A stretch of DNA of 64,000 nucleotides. It comes from Desmodus rotundus. Taxonomy: Eukaryota > Chordata > Mammalia > Chiroptera > Phyllostomidae. The notes beneath the pieces were generated by a model. The model was not told the origin of the DNA. It saw only the letters and a program-made list of their open reading frames with translations, and did no database searches. Both the position numbers and the translations under genes were made by a program. The stretch covers positions 101,111,010 to 101,175,009 of the forward strand of contig NC_071393.1 of assembly GCF_022682495.2 (NCBI RefSeq), written 5' to 3'. This document shows, one piece after another, positions 25,916 to 38,399 of this stretch; position 1 is the stretch's first letter, and each line of letters starts with the position of its first letter.

Positions 25916-26962
25916 TGTGGCAGATTGTATTTTTCAAAGCTGGCTGCACAATGTCTTCCATCCCACATGCTCTTCAATGTGATGTTGACACTCTTGCCAT
26001 TGAAAAGTGGGCGTCTGTGTTTTCTCCCCTCAGATCTGGGCATATTTGTTTTTTATTACTGCTGTAACTAATGATCATAAACTCAATGCCTTAAAACAAC
26101 ACAAATATATTATCTTACAGTTCTGGAGATCAGAATTCCAAAGTGGGTCTTTCTAGGCTAAAAGAAAGGTGTTGGTGGGGCTGTGTGCCTTCTGAAGGCT
26201 TTCAGGAGCATTGGTTTCCTTGCCTTTTCCAGCTTCTAGAGGCTGCCCACATTCCTTGGCTCCCGGCCAGCATCTCTCCATCCTGTGCTTCTGCATCACA
26301 TCCCCTTCCCTGACTCTGGCCCTTCTGCCTCCTTGTTATAAGGACACTTGTGATTACACTGGGCCTACCCAGATCATCCAGGATAATCTTTCCATCTCAA
26401 GGCTCTTAAGTTAATCACATCTGCAGAGTCCTTTTGGCCAGGTAAGGTAACATAGTTACAGGTTTGGGGATTAGGACATGGACATCTTTAGGGGGTTATT
26501 CTTTTGTCTGCCACACTGGGTAGGTTCATGACTATGTAGCTTCCTAGACAAGTCCATGGAGGCAACACCGCTTCCAGCTGGTTGCCTTGGATCACTTCAT
26601 TTTAGACCCTGATTGCCATTTGCATGCTCTGAGGGGCCCAAACAAACCCAAGCAGAGGGGCTACATGGAGAGGCCATGTGTAGGTGTTCTGGCTGGCAGC
26701 CAGCTGTGGCCTTTGCTGACGGCCACCATCCATGTGAATGAATATGCTTCCAGATGACTCTAGTCCCCAACTGTTGCATGACCCCCAGTTTTCAAGTCTT
26801 CCCAGCTGAGGCTCCAAACATCACAGAGGAAAGATAAGTACCCTTGCCATGCCCTGTTCATAGTCCTGGTCCACAGAAAATGTGAGGAAGAATAAAACTG
26901 TGGTTGTTGTCGTAAGCCACTAAATTGGGATGATTTGCTCTGCAGCCACAGATGATTGATAC
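25916..26962 (+). mobile_element. Retroviral-type LTR (MaLR/ERVL-like), split by a nested LTR
   Basis: The left part, 25916-26040, starts TGTGGCAGATTGTATTTTTC. The right part, 26516-26962, carries an AATAAA-like aagaataaaactg and ends gtaagccactaaattggg...gattgatac, as in old mammalian LTRs. The parts rejoin across an element inserted in the opposite orientation. I am confident of the LTR nature, less so of the family. Confidence 0.65.
26041..26515 (-). mobile_element. Nested MLT1-type LTR with 5-bp target duplication
   Basis: Reversed LTR running from tattactgctgtaactaatg to ggattaggacatggacatct and a final tctgccaca. CTGGG flanks both sides (26036-26040 and 26516-26520), the 5-bp duplication expected for ERVL-MaLR. 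Younger than the LTR it interrupts. Confidence 0.75.
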
Positions 26963-27054
26963 AAAGGGCCATAACCCAGGTCTTCAGTTTCTCAACCCCA
27001 GTGGTTTGTCCACCCTTATATTACTGCTCAGTCAAGCAAGTAAACGAGTGAGCA

Positions 27055-27450
27055 AGAATCATTTATTGAGCATCTATTAGGAGCAATGCCCTTTGCGGAA
27101 TTTAAAGGTCTATAAAGCTTACTGTTTATATTTGGAGGACACTCCCTAACCTGGTGGGAAAGATGTTCAGAAAGCGTACATTAGGAGCGGAGTTAGGACG
27201 CTGGTTGCACTAGTCACGGTGAGAGATGGTGAGATCCTGAACCCTGGGCATGACGTTGGAACAGGAGAGAAACTAGAGTCTGAGGACTTTTCTGAGGATC
27301 AGTTGACAAGAATGTTCAGGTGAGGGATATGCAGAAAGAGGAGATAAGGAGGATTCTGTAGTTTAGCCATTAAGGCAGATATGAAATCAGGAGGAAAGCC
27401 AGGTTTGGGGAGCCTTCAGGGCACATAAATTCAGTGTCCGGTCAACACTG
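27055..27450 (-). mobile_element. L2 LINE fragment
   Basis: tcatttattgagcatctatt, then a gagaggagataaggagg-like purine-rich stretch as in reversed L2. Diverged. Confidence 0.55.
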
Positions 27451-28528
27451 AGGCTAATCTATGCTTTTGAAAGCATTTTCACCATTAAATAATGCTCAAT
27501 TCCAAATGATGGAGCATTTAGAGAACTAGCAGGGGTCACCTTAAGAGGTACTACTATCTAAGCAAGGAACCAGAGTTCTACCACCAGCACCATAAGCATT
27601 TCTGGTCTTCAGTACCAAGTGGAACACACGGTGCGGTTTTGGATAGACTTGTTGCATTTGTTCATCACAGTAAATCCTAGAAGGGTGGGCAGAACAGGTG
27701 GAGTTGCCATCATTTTGCTAAGAGAACATTCAGGACTGGGCAGTGGCAGAGCCCTGCTCCTTCCCATGTGTGCTTCCCCTCCGACAGAGTTTCCCTTGCC
27801 CCAGGGAAGAGGCAAGCAGCTGTCTTCTTTCCTTTGCTGAGTTTCAGTGTAACTTCATGCGGACCTCAGAGATATACGCAAACAAGAGATTGCTACCATG
27901 AGCATGATATTTCTATAATGGGTCCCTTTCACAAAGGGTGAGAAAGTTTATAAACATAGTAGGTTAGACTATAGCCAAGCAACGCTCCATTTTCATCAGT
28001 GTCCAGGACTCCACAGTCGATCCCTCACAAGCTGACCTGCAGAAACTGCTCTAGGAATCGACTTGAACCACCAACAAATTACTTCTTTCTATGCTGTTCT
28101 TCATGTGGGCAGACATGCTGTGCTATGATTCTACTGAGAGTTCTGACTTCTCATGGAACAAATGCATGTGAAACATATTCAGTTAGATGAGAAGGCATTG
28201 AAAGACTAATTTTTGTGGTCTCATATGGGATATACATCAGAAATGGGTATATCAATGCTCCAATTTGGTTTTGTTAAATGACATTTTTCTTGATTAAAAA
28301 ACTAATATAACTTTATTTAAGCATTTGGAAAGTGTGTTAAAGGCACTAAAAAAAAAATTCCCCATGAACTTTTCACTCAGAAAAACTATTGTTAAGTAGT
28401 TTGATGAAAATGTTTTTGGACTCTTTTATTGTAAACATAATTTCAAAGACTTTTTAAAAATGAAATTATGGTACACTTACTGATTTGCAAACTGATTTTT
28501 TTAAACACTATGCTTTTTACTTAATATA
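27451..28528. other. Intergenic, unique
   Basis: No gene or recognised repeat. An A9 run lies near 28349. Confidence 0.5.
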
Positions 28529-28538
28529 CCATGAATAT

Positions 28539-28746
28539 ATATTTTTAGGATTTTATTTATTTATTCTTAGAGAGAGGGGAAAGGAAAGAGAAAGAGAGGG
28601 AGAGAAACATCAATATGCAGTTGCCTCTTGCACACCCTTTACTGGGGACCTGGCCCACAACCCAGACATGTGCCCCTGGGATTTGAACTGGTGACCCTTT
28701 GGTTCACAGGCTGGCACTCAATCCACTGAGCCACACCAGCCAGGGC
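28539..28746 (-). mobile_element. Ves SINE (bat tRNA-derived)
   Basis: The minus strand begins gccctggctggtgtggctca and ends in a T/A-rich tail. Flanked by CCATGAATAT at 28529-28538 and 28747-28756 (target-site duplication). The plus strand shows the gagaggggaaa purine tract typical of the reversed tail. Confidence 0.9.
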
Positions 28747-28864
28747 CCATGAATATTCTTATTTGTCAGATTTTGTTCTTGAAGCCAATGTGAGCTTTCT
28801 CTAGGATGAATATATTTATTACATGAACATTTTATAACATATTAACTTCATCTCTAATACCACT

Positions 28865-28945
28865 CATCAAATATTTATTGCAGACCTACTGTAAGTCAAG
28901 TACTGTTGCCAGCATTGGGGTTAAAAGGCAAATGAAACAGGCAAA
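28865..28945 (-). mobile_element. L2 fragment
   Basis: atatttattgcagacctactg, then gtactgttgccagcattggg, matches the reversed L2 3' end. Confidence 0.55.
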
Positions 28946-29139
28946 AGCATTTAAATAGTATTTCTCCTCTTGTTTAAAAAAAATGGGGAAAGTTATAAAG
29001 CTGTAGCATACAGACTTCAATTGGTCCTGCTTTGTATATTTACCACAAAAATCTAATTTAATAAAAAGAAACAGCTTGCAATCTTCATCTATGGTTTAGA
29101 TTTGAGTATGTTGTAACTACATCAGCAGTTTTGGGGAAT

Positions 29140-29706
29140 CATGAGAGTTTCAGTTACCTAGTGCTTCTTCATAAACAACCCACAACAGAGTGGCTTCAAA
29201 TAATTTGCTGTCATCTCTTATGGTTCTGTAGGTTGACTGGGCTCAGCTGGGCACTTCTAAGGGTCTTTAGCAACTGTGGTCAGATGGCGGCTGGAGCTAC
29301 TGACATCTGAAGCCTCAACTGGACTGAATGTCCAAGATGGCGTCTTCCCTCCGAGTTTGGCACCTCACCTACGTGGCTGGAATGGCTGGGGGTACCCAGT
29401 GTCACTTGGTCTTCATGCAGCCTCTCAACACAAATAGCTTGGGCTTTATCACAGCATGGTGGTGTCATAGTAGTTGAACTGATACAGTAGCTGGCTTACC
29501 CCAGAGTGAAATTTCAAAGAACGCAAAGAGAGGTTACTAGGTTTATATGACCTAGACTCAGAAATCACACAATGCCACTTCTCCCATATTCTCTTGATTA
29601 CAGGAATCCCACCTAGATTCAATGAGGAGGGGTCTACAATGCATTGGAGTGTGAATACCAGGAGGCCTGGCTCATTGTGGGAGCATCGTTGGAGTCTAGC
29701 TACCAA
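29140..29706 (-). mobile_element. MaLR-type LTR (MLT1-like), diverged
   Basis: Reversed LTR pattern: acaacagagtggcttcaaat, gttgactgggctcagctggg, gtccaagatggcg, then agaaatcacacaatgccactt and aatcccacctagattcaatg. No coding capacity. Confidence 0.65.
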
Positions 29707-29990
29707 GATGAGGAAAACAGCTTAAAGAAACAAAATTACATAGTACTATGAAAATATCAAAGATTACTCCACAAAGCTCAACACACACCAAATGAAGCTC
29801 CTTCCCCAAAACAATCCCCAAACCCAAGGCTGCTAATTCTCTGGGACAATTAGTACTGGCAGTGGACAGAAATGCACACAGAGCCATTCTGTTCTAAAGG
29901 TGCGATTCTCCGATGCATGAGGTTGATAGCCTAGGGGTCCCTTTCTGGGGGGTGGGAAACAGGACTCCTACTGGGAGCCAGAAAGTAGTA

Positions 29991-30434
29991 CAGTCATGCA
30001 CCGCTTAATGATGGGGATACTTTCTGAGAAATGTGTCATTAGGCAATTTTGTCATTGTGTGATCATCACAGAGAGCACTTACACAGCCCTCGATGGTACA
30101 GCCTGCTACACACCTAGGCTATATATATGCTGCTCCTGTTGCTCCGAGGCCACAAGCCTGTACAGCATGTTACTGTACTGAGTTCCGCAGGCAGTTGTAA
30201 ACAATGCAATGGTAAGCAGGTACTATACATAATTATACATGCTACACTTTTATATGACTGGGAGCACAGTGGGTTTGTTTATACCAGCTTCACCGCAAAC
30301 ACACCATGAGTAATGCATTGCACTACAACGTCACTAGGTGGTGGGAATTTTTCAGCTCCATTATAATCTTATGGGACTACCATCATATATGAGGTCCATC
30401 ATTGACTGAAATGACATTATCCAGTACATGACTT
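29991..30434. mobile_element. Tigger-like (TcMar) DNA transposon remnant, both ends present
   Basis: Starts CAGTCATGCACCGCTTAATG and ends with the matching inverted sequence ...tacatgactt. Both ends abut a TA dinucleotide (29989-29990 and 30435-30436), the expected TA target duplication. The 444-bp length indicates a non-autonomous, internally deleted copy. The family name is tentative. Confidence 0.75.
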
Positions 30435-30634
30435 TAGTCCAGAAGGACCAAAGCACAGTTAAATGCCCAAGTCCCTTTGCTTAGTCCCCCAGGTGTGTTG
30501 TCTTGGCTACTCTGTCATGTAGGCTAGTGGTAGTCCTGGCTAAGCGCTACCAAATACTTGGTGGGACCAGGTGCTAGACCAGTCTTGGTCGTGTGCTTAC
30601 TCATTTTGTTTTCATAAGAACCTATGAAGCTTCT

Positions 30635-30780
30635 GCTGCCTCTGTTCTGCAGATGAGGAAACTGAGGCACAGAAACTTTCAACAGTTTGTCCCAGGTCAC
30701 ATAGGCATTCAGACCCAGGTAGTCCAACTCCAGAGCCCATCCTCTTGACCGCCTTACTGCGCTGCCGAGAGTGAGTCACT
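30635..30780 (+). repeat. MIR SINE fragment
   Basis: cagatgaggaaactgaggca is a near-perfect MIR core, followed by cccaggtcacataggcattc. Confidence 0.8.
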
Positions 30781-30864
30781 CGGTTTCTCTGCGTTGCAGT
30801 GTTTTCCCACATAAAATAGAACTAACATCCTTTCCCTCACAGGCTTGCACTGAGAAATGAGTGT

Positions 30865-31025
30865 TGGCCCAACTTTGCCACTTATAAGCTATGTGACCCT
30901 GGGGAAATTGCCTAATGTTTCTGAGCTTTGGTTTCCTTGTTTAATAAATGAGTGTGTTCTTATGAACAGCCCATTGGATAGTGCACTGTCTGGCATAAGG
31001 GGCTTAACAAATGGTATTAACTGAT
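30865..31025 (-). repeat. MIR SINE fragment
   Basis: Reversed MIR: agctatgtgaccctggggaa, then gctttggtttccttgtttaa. Confidence 0.75.
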
Positions 31026-31394
31026 CTAAATATTATTGCTTATATTGTAGCACAACTTCAAGGTTCTTAACTTGAGCCTAATACCCTCATAAGTCTCCTG
31101 CTGAAATTGCTATTATTTTGTTGGATTTTTACTGTTTTCTTACTTTTCCACCCAGGAAACAGCTGCACATTTGGGCAAAGGAACATGAAATACATTGGTA
31201 GATAGTCACGTTGCCACCACAGATGTCCCTGCTTTGGCTGAGGACAGAGGACAGCAGCCAATATTCAAAGAGGACGGCAGATGTTCTCCTTTGACTCACA
31301 TCAGAGGGGCCATTATAGACACAGTGTGGGGATTGCAGACTTTTCTGTTCAGCACAGAATATTGCAGAATGTGCCTGACTCATCTGACACTTAA

Positions 31395-31960
31395 ATGCTT
31401 ATTCTGTCCTGAGTTGCATTGAAAATGCAGAGATGAATGGGACATGCTCCCTGTCCTCTTGACTTCAAAATGTAGAAGAGGAACACTGGCCAGGTGGCTC
31501 AGTTGGTTGAAGCTTCATCATATGCACCGAAAGTTTACAGGTTCGATTCCCAGTTGGGGCACATGCCTAGGTTGTGGGTTCAATCCCCAGTCAGGGAGCG
31601 TATGGGAAGCAACCAATTGATGTTTCTCTCTCACATCAATGTTTCTCCCTTTCTCTCTCTCACTTCCTCTCTTTCTAAAATCAATAAACATATTTTTAAA
31701 AATTAAAAAAATATATAGATGGGGAGTAGGAACACATATAATTAACCATAGCACAGTGTGAGGTTCTAAGTTTAGCAAAAATACAAACAGTGATTGATCT
31801 CAGAAGGAGAAATCTTATCAGAGAATGTTTGGAGGGAGACCAGGAAGACTTTTTGGAGGAAGTGGTATTTTAACAGGACTTAAGCAAAATAAAAGTCTTT
31901 CAATAAGCTGAGATGGGTCAGGGCAAAAGAAATTCAAAGTGAAGGAAATGATGTGAAGGC
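31395..31960 (-). mobile_element. L2 LINE fragment interrupted by a Ves SINE
   Basis: Reversed L2-type sequence (gatgaatgggacatgctccc on the left, agactttttggaggaagtgg on the right) continues on both sides of the SINE at 31486-31720. Confidence 0.6.
31486..31720 (+). mobile_element. Ves SINE
   Basis: ccaggtggctcagttggttg head, then B-box-like ggttcgattcccagttgggg, then repeated gtttctctctcacatcaatg and a ctctc...aaaatcaataaa tail. Likely imperfect target duplication (aaaatgtagaag and aaaatatatagatg). Confidence 0.93.
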
Positions 31961-33050
31961 AGATACGGGGTGAGTGAGCCCCTTAATTAGAGTGGATGTG
32001 TGTGCGGCAGGTACTCCTGATTGGCTGGCCCACCTCCGCCCACAAGCCCGCCTCCCCCAGTCACCTTCCACTACATGACAATACCCTTCTAATAGCTGAG
32101 TCATAAACTGGGTTAGGATTCTGGGCAAGTATTCACTTTCCACATAAAAACCGGACAGGCTCAATGAGCATGCACTTTCCCTCAACATTTGCCTTTACTG
32201 TCTCTTCTTTCTCCTACTGGGAATGTGGGTAGATATCTGGAAGTGCATCTTGTGGTCATGAGGTAGTAAGCAAAAGGTTGCAAGCCATATGATGGGATGA
32301 TGGGGAGAAGAAAGGAGGGTGGGTCCATCACTCAGTACTTGCATCAGCTCTGAACTGCACACCTATTAATTCCTTACCATGTGAGAAAAATAATCCTCTA
32401 TTTGTTTAAGTTGCACACAGTGAATGTTCTGTTACCTGCAGCCAAAGGCATTCCTGACCGACACAGGGAGGGCAATAGTGACTCATGGAATGTAAAGCCA
32501 AGAAAAAAAAAAATCTCAGAAAAGTGAGATCCATATTTTGAAGGGCCATAGAGTCCATTTACTGACTGTTTGTTTCTTATTTGTGGGCACTGAAGAACCA
32601 GTGAAAGTTGGTGAGCAATAATAGTACTGAAGCTGTGCTTCAGGAAGACTTATCCAGCAGCAAAAGAGAAAATGCTTCTGGTCAAAGAAACTGTTTAAGG
32701 AACAATTCTATTAGTTGCCGGACCAAGTAATCTCTATCACAAATTTTAAAAATATGTATGTATAATTTGATATATACAATGGACACTTTCCCAATTTATG
32801 TATTTATATGAAACTTTGCACTATTATTAATTTGTAACATACAATGTGAAGAAAATTTCATTTTGCTCTATGAAAGCAGCTTCAAAACTGGTTCCCTAAA
32901 CCTCCTTTGCAACCAGCTTGTGACCCAACCCCCACCCAATTTTTTCCTATTTAAAAACTGAAGAGCATGGCTCTATAGTAGCAGAGTAGCAGTAGACAGT
33001 GAAGGGGGATGAGGGATATGAGAAGCATTTTACAGAGAGAATTGACAGGT
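31961..33050. other. Intergenic, unique
   Basis: No gene or recognised repeat; AT-rich at 32740-32860. Confidence 0.5.
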
Positions 33051-33065
33051 CTTGGCAACAGTTTA

Positions 33066-33284
33066 AGATTTTATTTACTTATTTTTAGAGAGAGGGGAAG
33101 GGAGGGAAGGAGAGAGGGAGAGAAACATCGACGTGAGAGAGAAACATCAATCAGTTGCCTCTCACACTCTCCCTGACCAGAGAAAAAACTGGCAACCGAG
33201 GCATGTGCCGTGACCAGGGAATCAAACCAGTGACCTTTCACTTTGCGGGACGATGCCCAAGCAACTGAGCCACACTGGTCGGGG
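33066..33284 (-). mobile_element. Ves SINE
   Basis: Reversed Ves, with target duplications CTTGGCAACAGTTTA (33051-33065) and CTTGGCAACTGTTTA (33285-33299), one mismatch. Confidence 0.95.
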
Positions 33285-33575
33285 CTTGGCAACTGTTTAG
33301 ATGTTAGGACCAAGGAGCAGGATGAATGAGGGGTGAGTCCAGCATAAGGTCTACATTACTGGAAGGTTTAGGAGAGAAGTATGCAGCAGGAGCAGGTTCG
33401 AGGACAGTGGTGAGACGTGGTGGGTTCCTCAGGCCATCAGCCCTCAGGAACAGGCACTTGAAGAGCTGTCCACAGCAGATGGGACCACACCAACCTGCAA
33501 GTCAAAGGACTCGCACTGAAACCTAGTGCCCCCGGGGGTCTTCCTGGATCAACGCTGTTCCATCCTATTCCCCAC

Positions 33576-34057
33576 CTATGGTGGTTAGACTGGTCCACCA
33601 GGTGAGATGTCCAGACGTTTGGTCAAATATTATTCTGGGTGTCCATGAGGGCATTTCCAGGTATTTCAAATGGGATTAACATTTGAATTAGTAGACTGAG
33701 TAAAGATATTGCCCTCTCCAATGTGGGTGGGTCCTACCCAATCAGTCAAAGGCCTGAGTAGAACAAAAAGGGTAACCCTCCCACTAGTAAGAGGGAATTC
33801 CTCTCAGCTGAATGTCTTTGAGTTGGGACATTGGTTTTTTCCTGGCCTTTGAGCTTGAACTGTATAACATTGGCTCTTGTTGGGTCTCAAGACTGCTGAC
33901 ATTCACACTGAAGTGTATCATGGGCTCCCCCGAGTCTCTAGCTTGCTGCCTGTGGATGTTGGAACTTGTGGCTACCATAATCATATGGGCCATAATCTCT
34001 TATATAAATTCCTTTTTGTGTTTGGTTCTCTTTCTCTCGAGAAACCTGACTAATACA
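33576..34057 (+). mobile_element. MLT2-type (ERVL) LTR
   Basis: Near full-length LTR: gtttggtcaaatattattct, gggattaacatttgaattag, caatgtgggtgggtcctacc, aggcctgagtagaacaaaaa, ending gagaaacctgactaataca. No internal retroviral region beside it. Confidence 0.85.
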
Positions 34058-34309
34058 CAACCCCATCTCTACTTGCCCCATATCCAACCCCTCTTTGTCC
34101 AGCTGGCTCCCAGTTGGGTTCCTCTGTCTCCAGCTTTGGCACCTCTGTTTACTGATTCTCTGCCTCCTGATTTATGACAGAACCCCACTTGTGTAGTCTA
34201 CCCACACTGCCTCTCAGTTAATCTGTCCTGTCCAGGCTCACTTCCTGGTATTGCAGCTTGGTTTGGGGAATACAAATATCAGTAAAACACTCTTAAGGAT
34301 CTCGGAATT

Positions 34310-34600
34310 CATCCATTTTGCAAACATTTACTGTCTTCTACTACCCAGGCTCTGTGTAAATAAATACAATACAATATTGTTAAGTTCCAGCCTTGATTAA
34401 GTTTGATAAAAGAGAAAGACAGATAAACTAACAATGGCAAAGCAATGGGTGACAGAAGTATACTGGGGGAATGTCAGGACTAGGTGGGGGTTGGAGGGCT
34501 ATCTGGGAAGGCTTCACAGTGGAGAGGACCCCCGTCTGGGTGTCAGGTTGGAGAGAGAGTTGCAGACTTGAGAGACAAAGGTGCGACAGAGGTGTCACCA
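34310..34600 (-). mobile_element. L2 LINE fragment
   Basis: Reversed L2-like: caaacatttactgtcttcta, then agataaactaacaatggc, then ctgggaaggcttcacagtgg. Confidence 0.55.
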
Positions 34601-34714
34601 CATGTAGTACATTTGGCCAGCATGCTGCTGTGGCTGCAATCAGAGAGGAGTGTGCGAGTGAGTAAGTGGATGAATGAAGTCCAAAAAGTAAGGTACCATT
34701 TACTCGCACCATTT

Positions 34715-34860
34715 ACTTAACCTCTCTGAGCCTCCCTGGGCTTCTCTGTAAAATGGAGATTATCTCACGGGATTGTTAGGAGGATTAAATGAGATAATGA
34801 GTGTAAAGTGCTTAAACAATGCCTGGCACAGTAAGTGTCCAATAGCTTTTGTTATCTGGT
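34715..34860 (-). repeat. MIR SINE fragment
   Basis: Reversed MIR: acttaacctctctgagcctc, ctgtaaaatggagattatct, caatgcctggcacagtaag. Confidence 0.8.
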
Positions 34861-35754
34861 AGCTCACAGGCCAGGACTGGTGTTCCACAAAGACTGCGGT
34901 AGTGTGCACAAGTAGAATGCATGAGACAGGAAGTCCAGGTGGAAGCCAATGGCAATCGTCTGGGCCAGAGACAGTGAAGCCCAGGGTGGACAGTGGCGGT
35001 GGGCTGGAGGGAGGTGGGTTCATAAATCTTCAGTCAGTCTAAATAGCGCTTCTCCAAAATAGAAGATAAACTGGCATGTTAAGCTCGCATAGTAAATTGT
35101 AAATTAAGTGCTATAAAATGACAGTAGCCAACAGTAGGCTGGGAAAAGGCTTATGGAATTAGTCCTGAAGGTGCTGGGGTCTCCCTTAATTCTGGAAGGT
35201 AGGGAAGTTTCACTGGGTGTACTTTTCCCATTGTATTCTATCATGTTGTGGCCATTTTTCAAGGAATCTGGGCATTTAATCACATGTAACAAGTATTTGT
35301 TGAGTATTTACTGTGTGCAAAGCACTATTAAAAGTGTCATAACAGTTAGTACAAGATCCAAGTTTATTCAAACAAATTGTTCTTGTTCTAAAGCACCCTG
35401 GAAAAGACCAAAATGAGGTATATATTTTTTTATTTTAAGATGTAAAAGCAGCTGAATTTACAACTGATTCTGTACATTAAACTGATTCTTTTAAAATGGT
35501 ATAGTACCCAAAACAAAGAAACAACTCAAATTTATCTTACAGGGCCCCAAACCGTCCAATATGGTGGTGCCCAGCCGAGATGCTCTGGCAGGATAAACAA
35601 AGACGAACTATAAAGCTGTCTGTTCACTTCAGGATGGTTTGTTCTCAGGAACCCATATCAACTCAAATGTCGCTAGGGCTTTCCAAAATTCACTTAATGT
35701 GATGTTGAGTGGTACCTTAAACAAGATCAGCATATAAGCCGTGATTCCCTCTTA
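34861..35754. other. Intergenic, mostly unique
   Basis: A short L2-like piece lies at 35285-35340 (tatttgttgagtatttactg). No gene. Confidence 0.5.
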
Positions 35755-35925
35755 TTCAGAACCTACCACGTCTCACATAACTTATCATTAGTCTTTACAA
35801 TTACCCTGAAATATTGACATTATTATTTCCATTTAACAGAAGAAAGGATTTGAGTGACAGAGATTAAGATTGAGCAGCAAAACCGGGATTCAAACTCAGG
35901 TGTGTTAACTCCTGAGCTTCTGAAG
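35755..35925 (+). repeat. MIR SINE fragment
   Basis: tttacaattaccctgaaata, then catttaacagaagaaaggat and aaccgggattcaaactcagg, in MIR order. Confidence 0.7.
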
Positions 35926-37184
35926 TTCTTTCTATTTCACTGGCAGCTTTTTACCCTACCTGTTAGCAGATTTGGCTATTCAAATAGATATAGTTTGATT
36001 TGCATTCTGAAATATTTTTCTTAACCTTTTCTCTTCTGGATTATAAAAATAACAAACTCATTGTGGAAAACTTAAGAAAATAGAAACATATAAAGAAGTG
36101 TTTTATCTATAATTTTGGTATTCATTTCTAGGTTAGTTGCCAAACTGAAACTTCACTGCCCTCATTTAAAAAGCAGTATCTTTGTTATGAGTTGATTAAA
36201 AAGGGAAGGTGATGATATGCTCTTTATTTGCCAATTTGGGGGTTTATAGAAGGAGTAAATAAGTGCTGTGGTGAGGAGACATTTTGGTCTTTTCTTTCTT
36301 TCTTTCTTTCTTTTTTCTTTCCCTACATGGGCATGAGAGGTGGAGAAGACAGGATGCCCCTGATAAAAGAGAACAGAGAACAGAACACATTCTAGGGACC
36401 TTTGTGGGTTACATTCCATTTTCCACAAACAGATCCCAACCCCTTTCTGGCTGTGGTTAGAGAGAGTTTGTGTCTTAGTTAGAAGCCAAGGATGCAAGCA
36501 ATTTTCATCTTGTTTCAACATAAAAGGAGGTAGGGGGGAAGCCAGGCAAGATATGAAAAGCACAGCAAGAGCGGCTGTCAGGAATGCCCAGTGCCCCAGT
36601 ACACCCCTGGGCCGATCATCCATACGGATGCTATTTAATGCTGGGATCAAGGTCAGCAGTGGGAGACAGTCACCCTCCCCTCTTTCATCAAGGACCTCAG
36701 AACATTTACCTTCACTCCAACATTCTGAGGCAACTGCCCTGTTCTCACATTCTACACCAAGTATTGCAAACTACTAGATATTTTGCCTGGCTTAACAAGA
36801 ATATTTTAAAACATTTGCATCAACATTTTAAAACTGGTAAATTTTACACAGAAATCTTTTAAAAAATATATTTCTGTTGTTAAATCAGGCAATCTGGCAG
36901 TATGGGGGGTGAATTTTTACATGGCAATAACCAGTTGGAGTGGCAGCCCCTTTAGACATGGTGGCCACGGCTCTTCTGCCCCAGTAACACTGAGGCCATA
37001 GGTTAGTTTCTGTTTCCTCCTTGCTTTAGCACAGCTGTATTTCCTACAGTACATAAACAGTATGTTTCTAGAAAAATTCAACCTGCTTCATGCATTAGAT
37101 ACCTGCATGGTTCCTTGTTTGCTTCTGTGGCTGCTGCTTTCAACAGCCTCCATTCCCTCCTCGGGTTCAAGCTGCAAGACTAGT
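35926..37184. other. Intergenic, mostly unique
   Basis: A (TTTC)n run lies at 36292-36320. The 162-aa minus-strand ORF across 36162-36650 includes that run and looks like chance. Confidence 0.5.
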
Positions 37185-37330
37185 TCTGGGTTCTAATTTC
37201 CACTCTGCCCCAAACTGGTGGTGTGACCTTGACCAAGTCCTTCCACAGTCAACCTTAGTTCCCTTCTCTGTAAAGTGAAGCTGCTTGTCTCGATCCTTCA
37301 GCTCTGGAATTCTAGGACCTCTAAAGAGCT
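37185..37330 (-). repeat. MIR SINE fragment
   Basis: Reversed MIR: ggtggtgtgaccttgaccaa, then ttcccttctctgtaaagtg. Confidence 0.7.
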
Positions 37331-37555
37331 TTGGTGGTCCAGGTAGAACCATTCTCCCTTAGGCCTCTTTTTCATAGAAGCCTCCTGGGGACAGGAAATT
37401 CAGTTCCAAGCAGATGACTCTGGCTCAAGATGGAGAAAGAACAGGAGAAGAATGGGAGATAAGAAGAGGAAAAAAAGCAACTCATGGAGGAACTCAACCC
37501 AGAGACAAGTGGAGAGATGGGAAGGTGAAAGAGGGTTCAAAATTTCTCAGTTAAA

Positions 37556-37735
37556 TTTTTTTTTATTGATTTTAGAGAGAGAGGAAAGCAGAGAGGGGTA
37601 GAGAAGCATTGATTTGTTGTTCCACTTATGTATGCATTCATTGGTTGATTCTTGTATGTGCCCTGACAGGGGATCGAACCCGCAACCTTGGCATAATGGG
37701 ATGACATTCTAACTAACTGACTACCTGGCCAGGGC
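37556..37735 (-). mobile_element. Ves SINE (short variant)
   Basis: Reversed Ves ending ctacctggccagggc, with target duplications AAAATTTCTCAGTTAAA (37539-37555) and a diverged copy at about 37736-37754. Confidence 0.9.
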
Positions 37736-37754
37736 AAAAATTTTCTCATTTAAA

Positions 37755-38399
37755 ACACCCAAGAATGAAATCACACAATTGGAATTCTTTTGCCCTTTAA
37801 ATAAAACTTAGAAGTAATAACTATTAATTGTAGAAAATTGGAAAATTCTGAAAACTAAAAAAAGTAAAGAAAAAAACAACTATAATTGTACCACTTAACA
37901 TCAAGGACTGCCTAACTCTAGGTATATGGTCTTCCTAACTTTTTTTTTTGCATTCTTTTTATAGTTGATATTATATAAAAACCTCATGTAATTTGAAAAC
38001 AATAACAAAAAAACCCAATAAAGTAAAATATACAGAACTATCTAAGTGAAAACTAGATATACTGGCACATTTTTGTTTGATTTATTTATTTGTTTATTTC
38101 CATAGGCAGCACTTCCAGCAAAATTTAAAACCAAACAAAATAAAAAGTTGAATAAAACCTTTCATTTTCCATTACCTTTTCAATTTCCCAGTGTAATTTA
38201 AGGGTTTTGACGTCATTACTGTGACATACGGGCTTTATTATGAAAGAGTTTAAAATAAGACCAAGTTGCAGATTCTTAATAAAGGAATAACTTTCTGCAT
38301 TGTGACTTTTAGGTCTTAAGAGCGTTTTCCTATGATCTTTTTTCTTTTTTTTTTTTTTAAGTGGGCTTTTCTTTGGCAGGGGTTGGAGTGTCATTTCAG
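37755..38399. other. Intergenic, AT-rich
   Basis: Several A/T homopolymers (T8 at 37941, T13-type run near 38347). No gene recognised. Confidence 0.45.

Noticed and set aside
33576..34057. Possible endogenous retrovirus with genes
   Set aside because: Only an LTR is visible; no gag, pol or env sequence lies beside it.
36162..36650. 162-aa minus-strand ORF
   Set aside because: Includes a (TTTC)n run read as Lys/Glu; no domain and no splice or promoter context.
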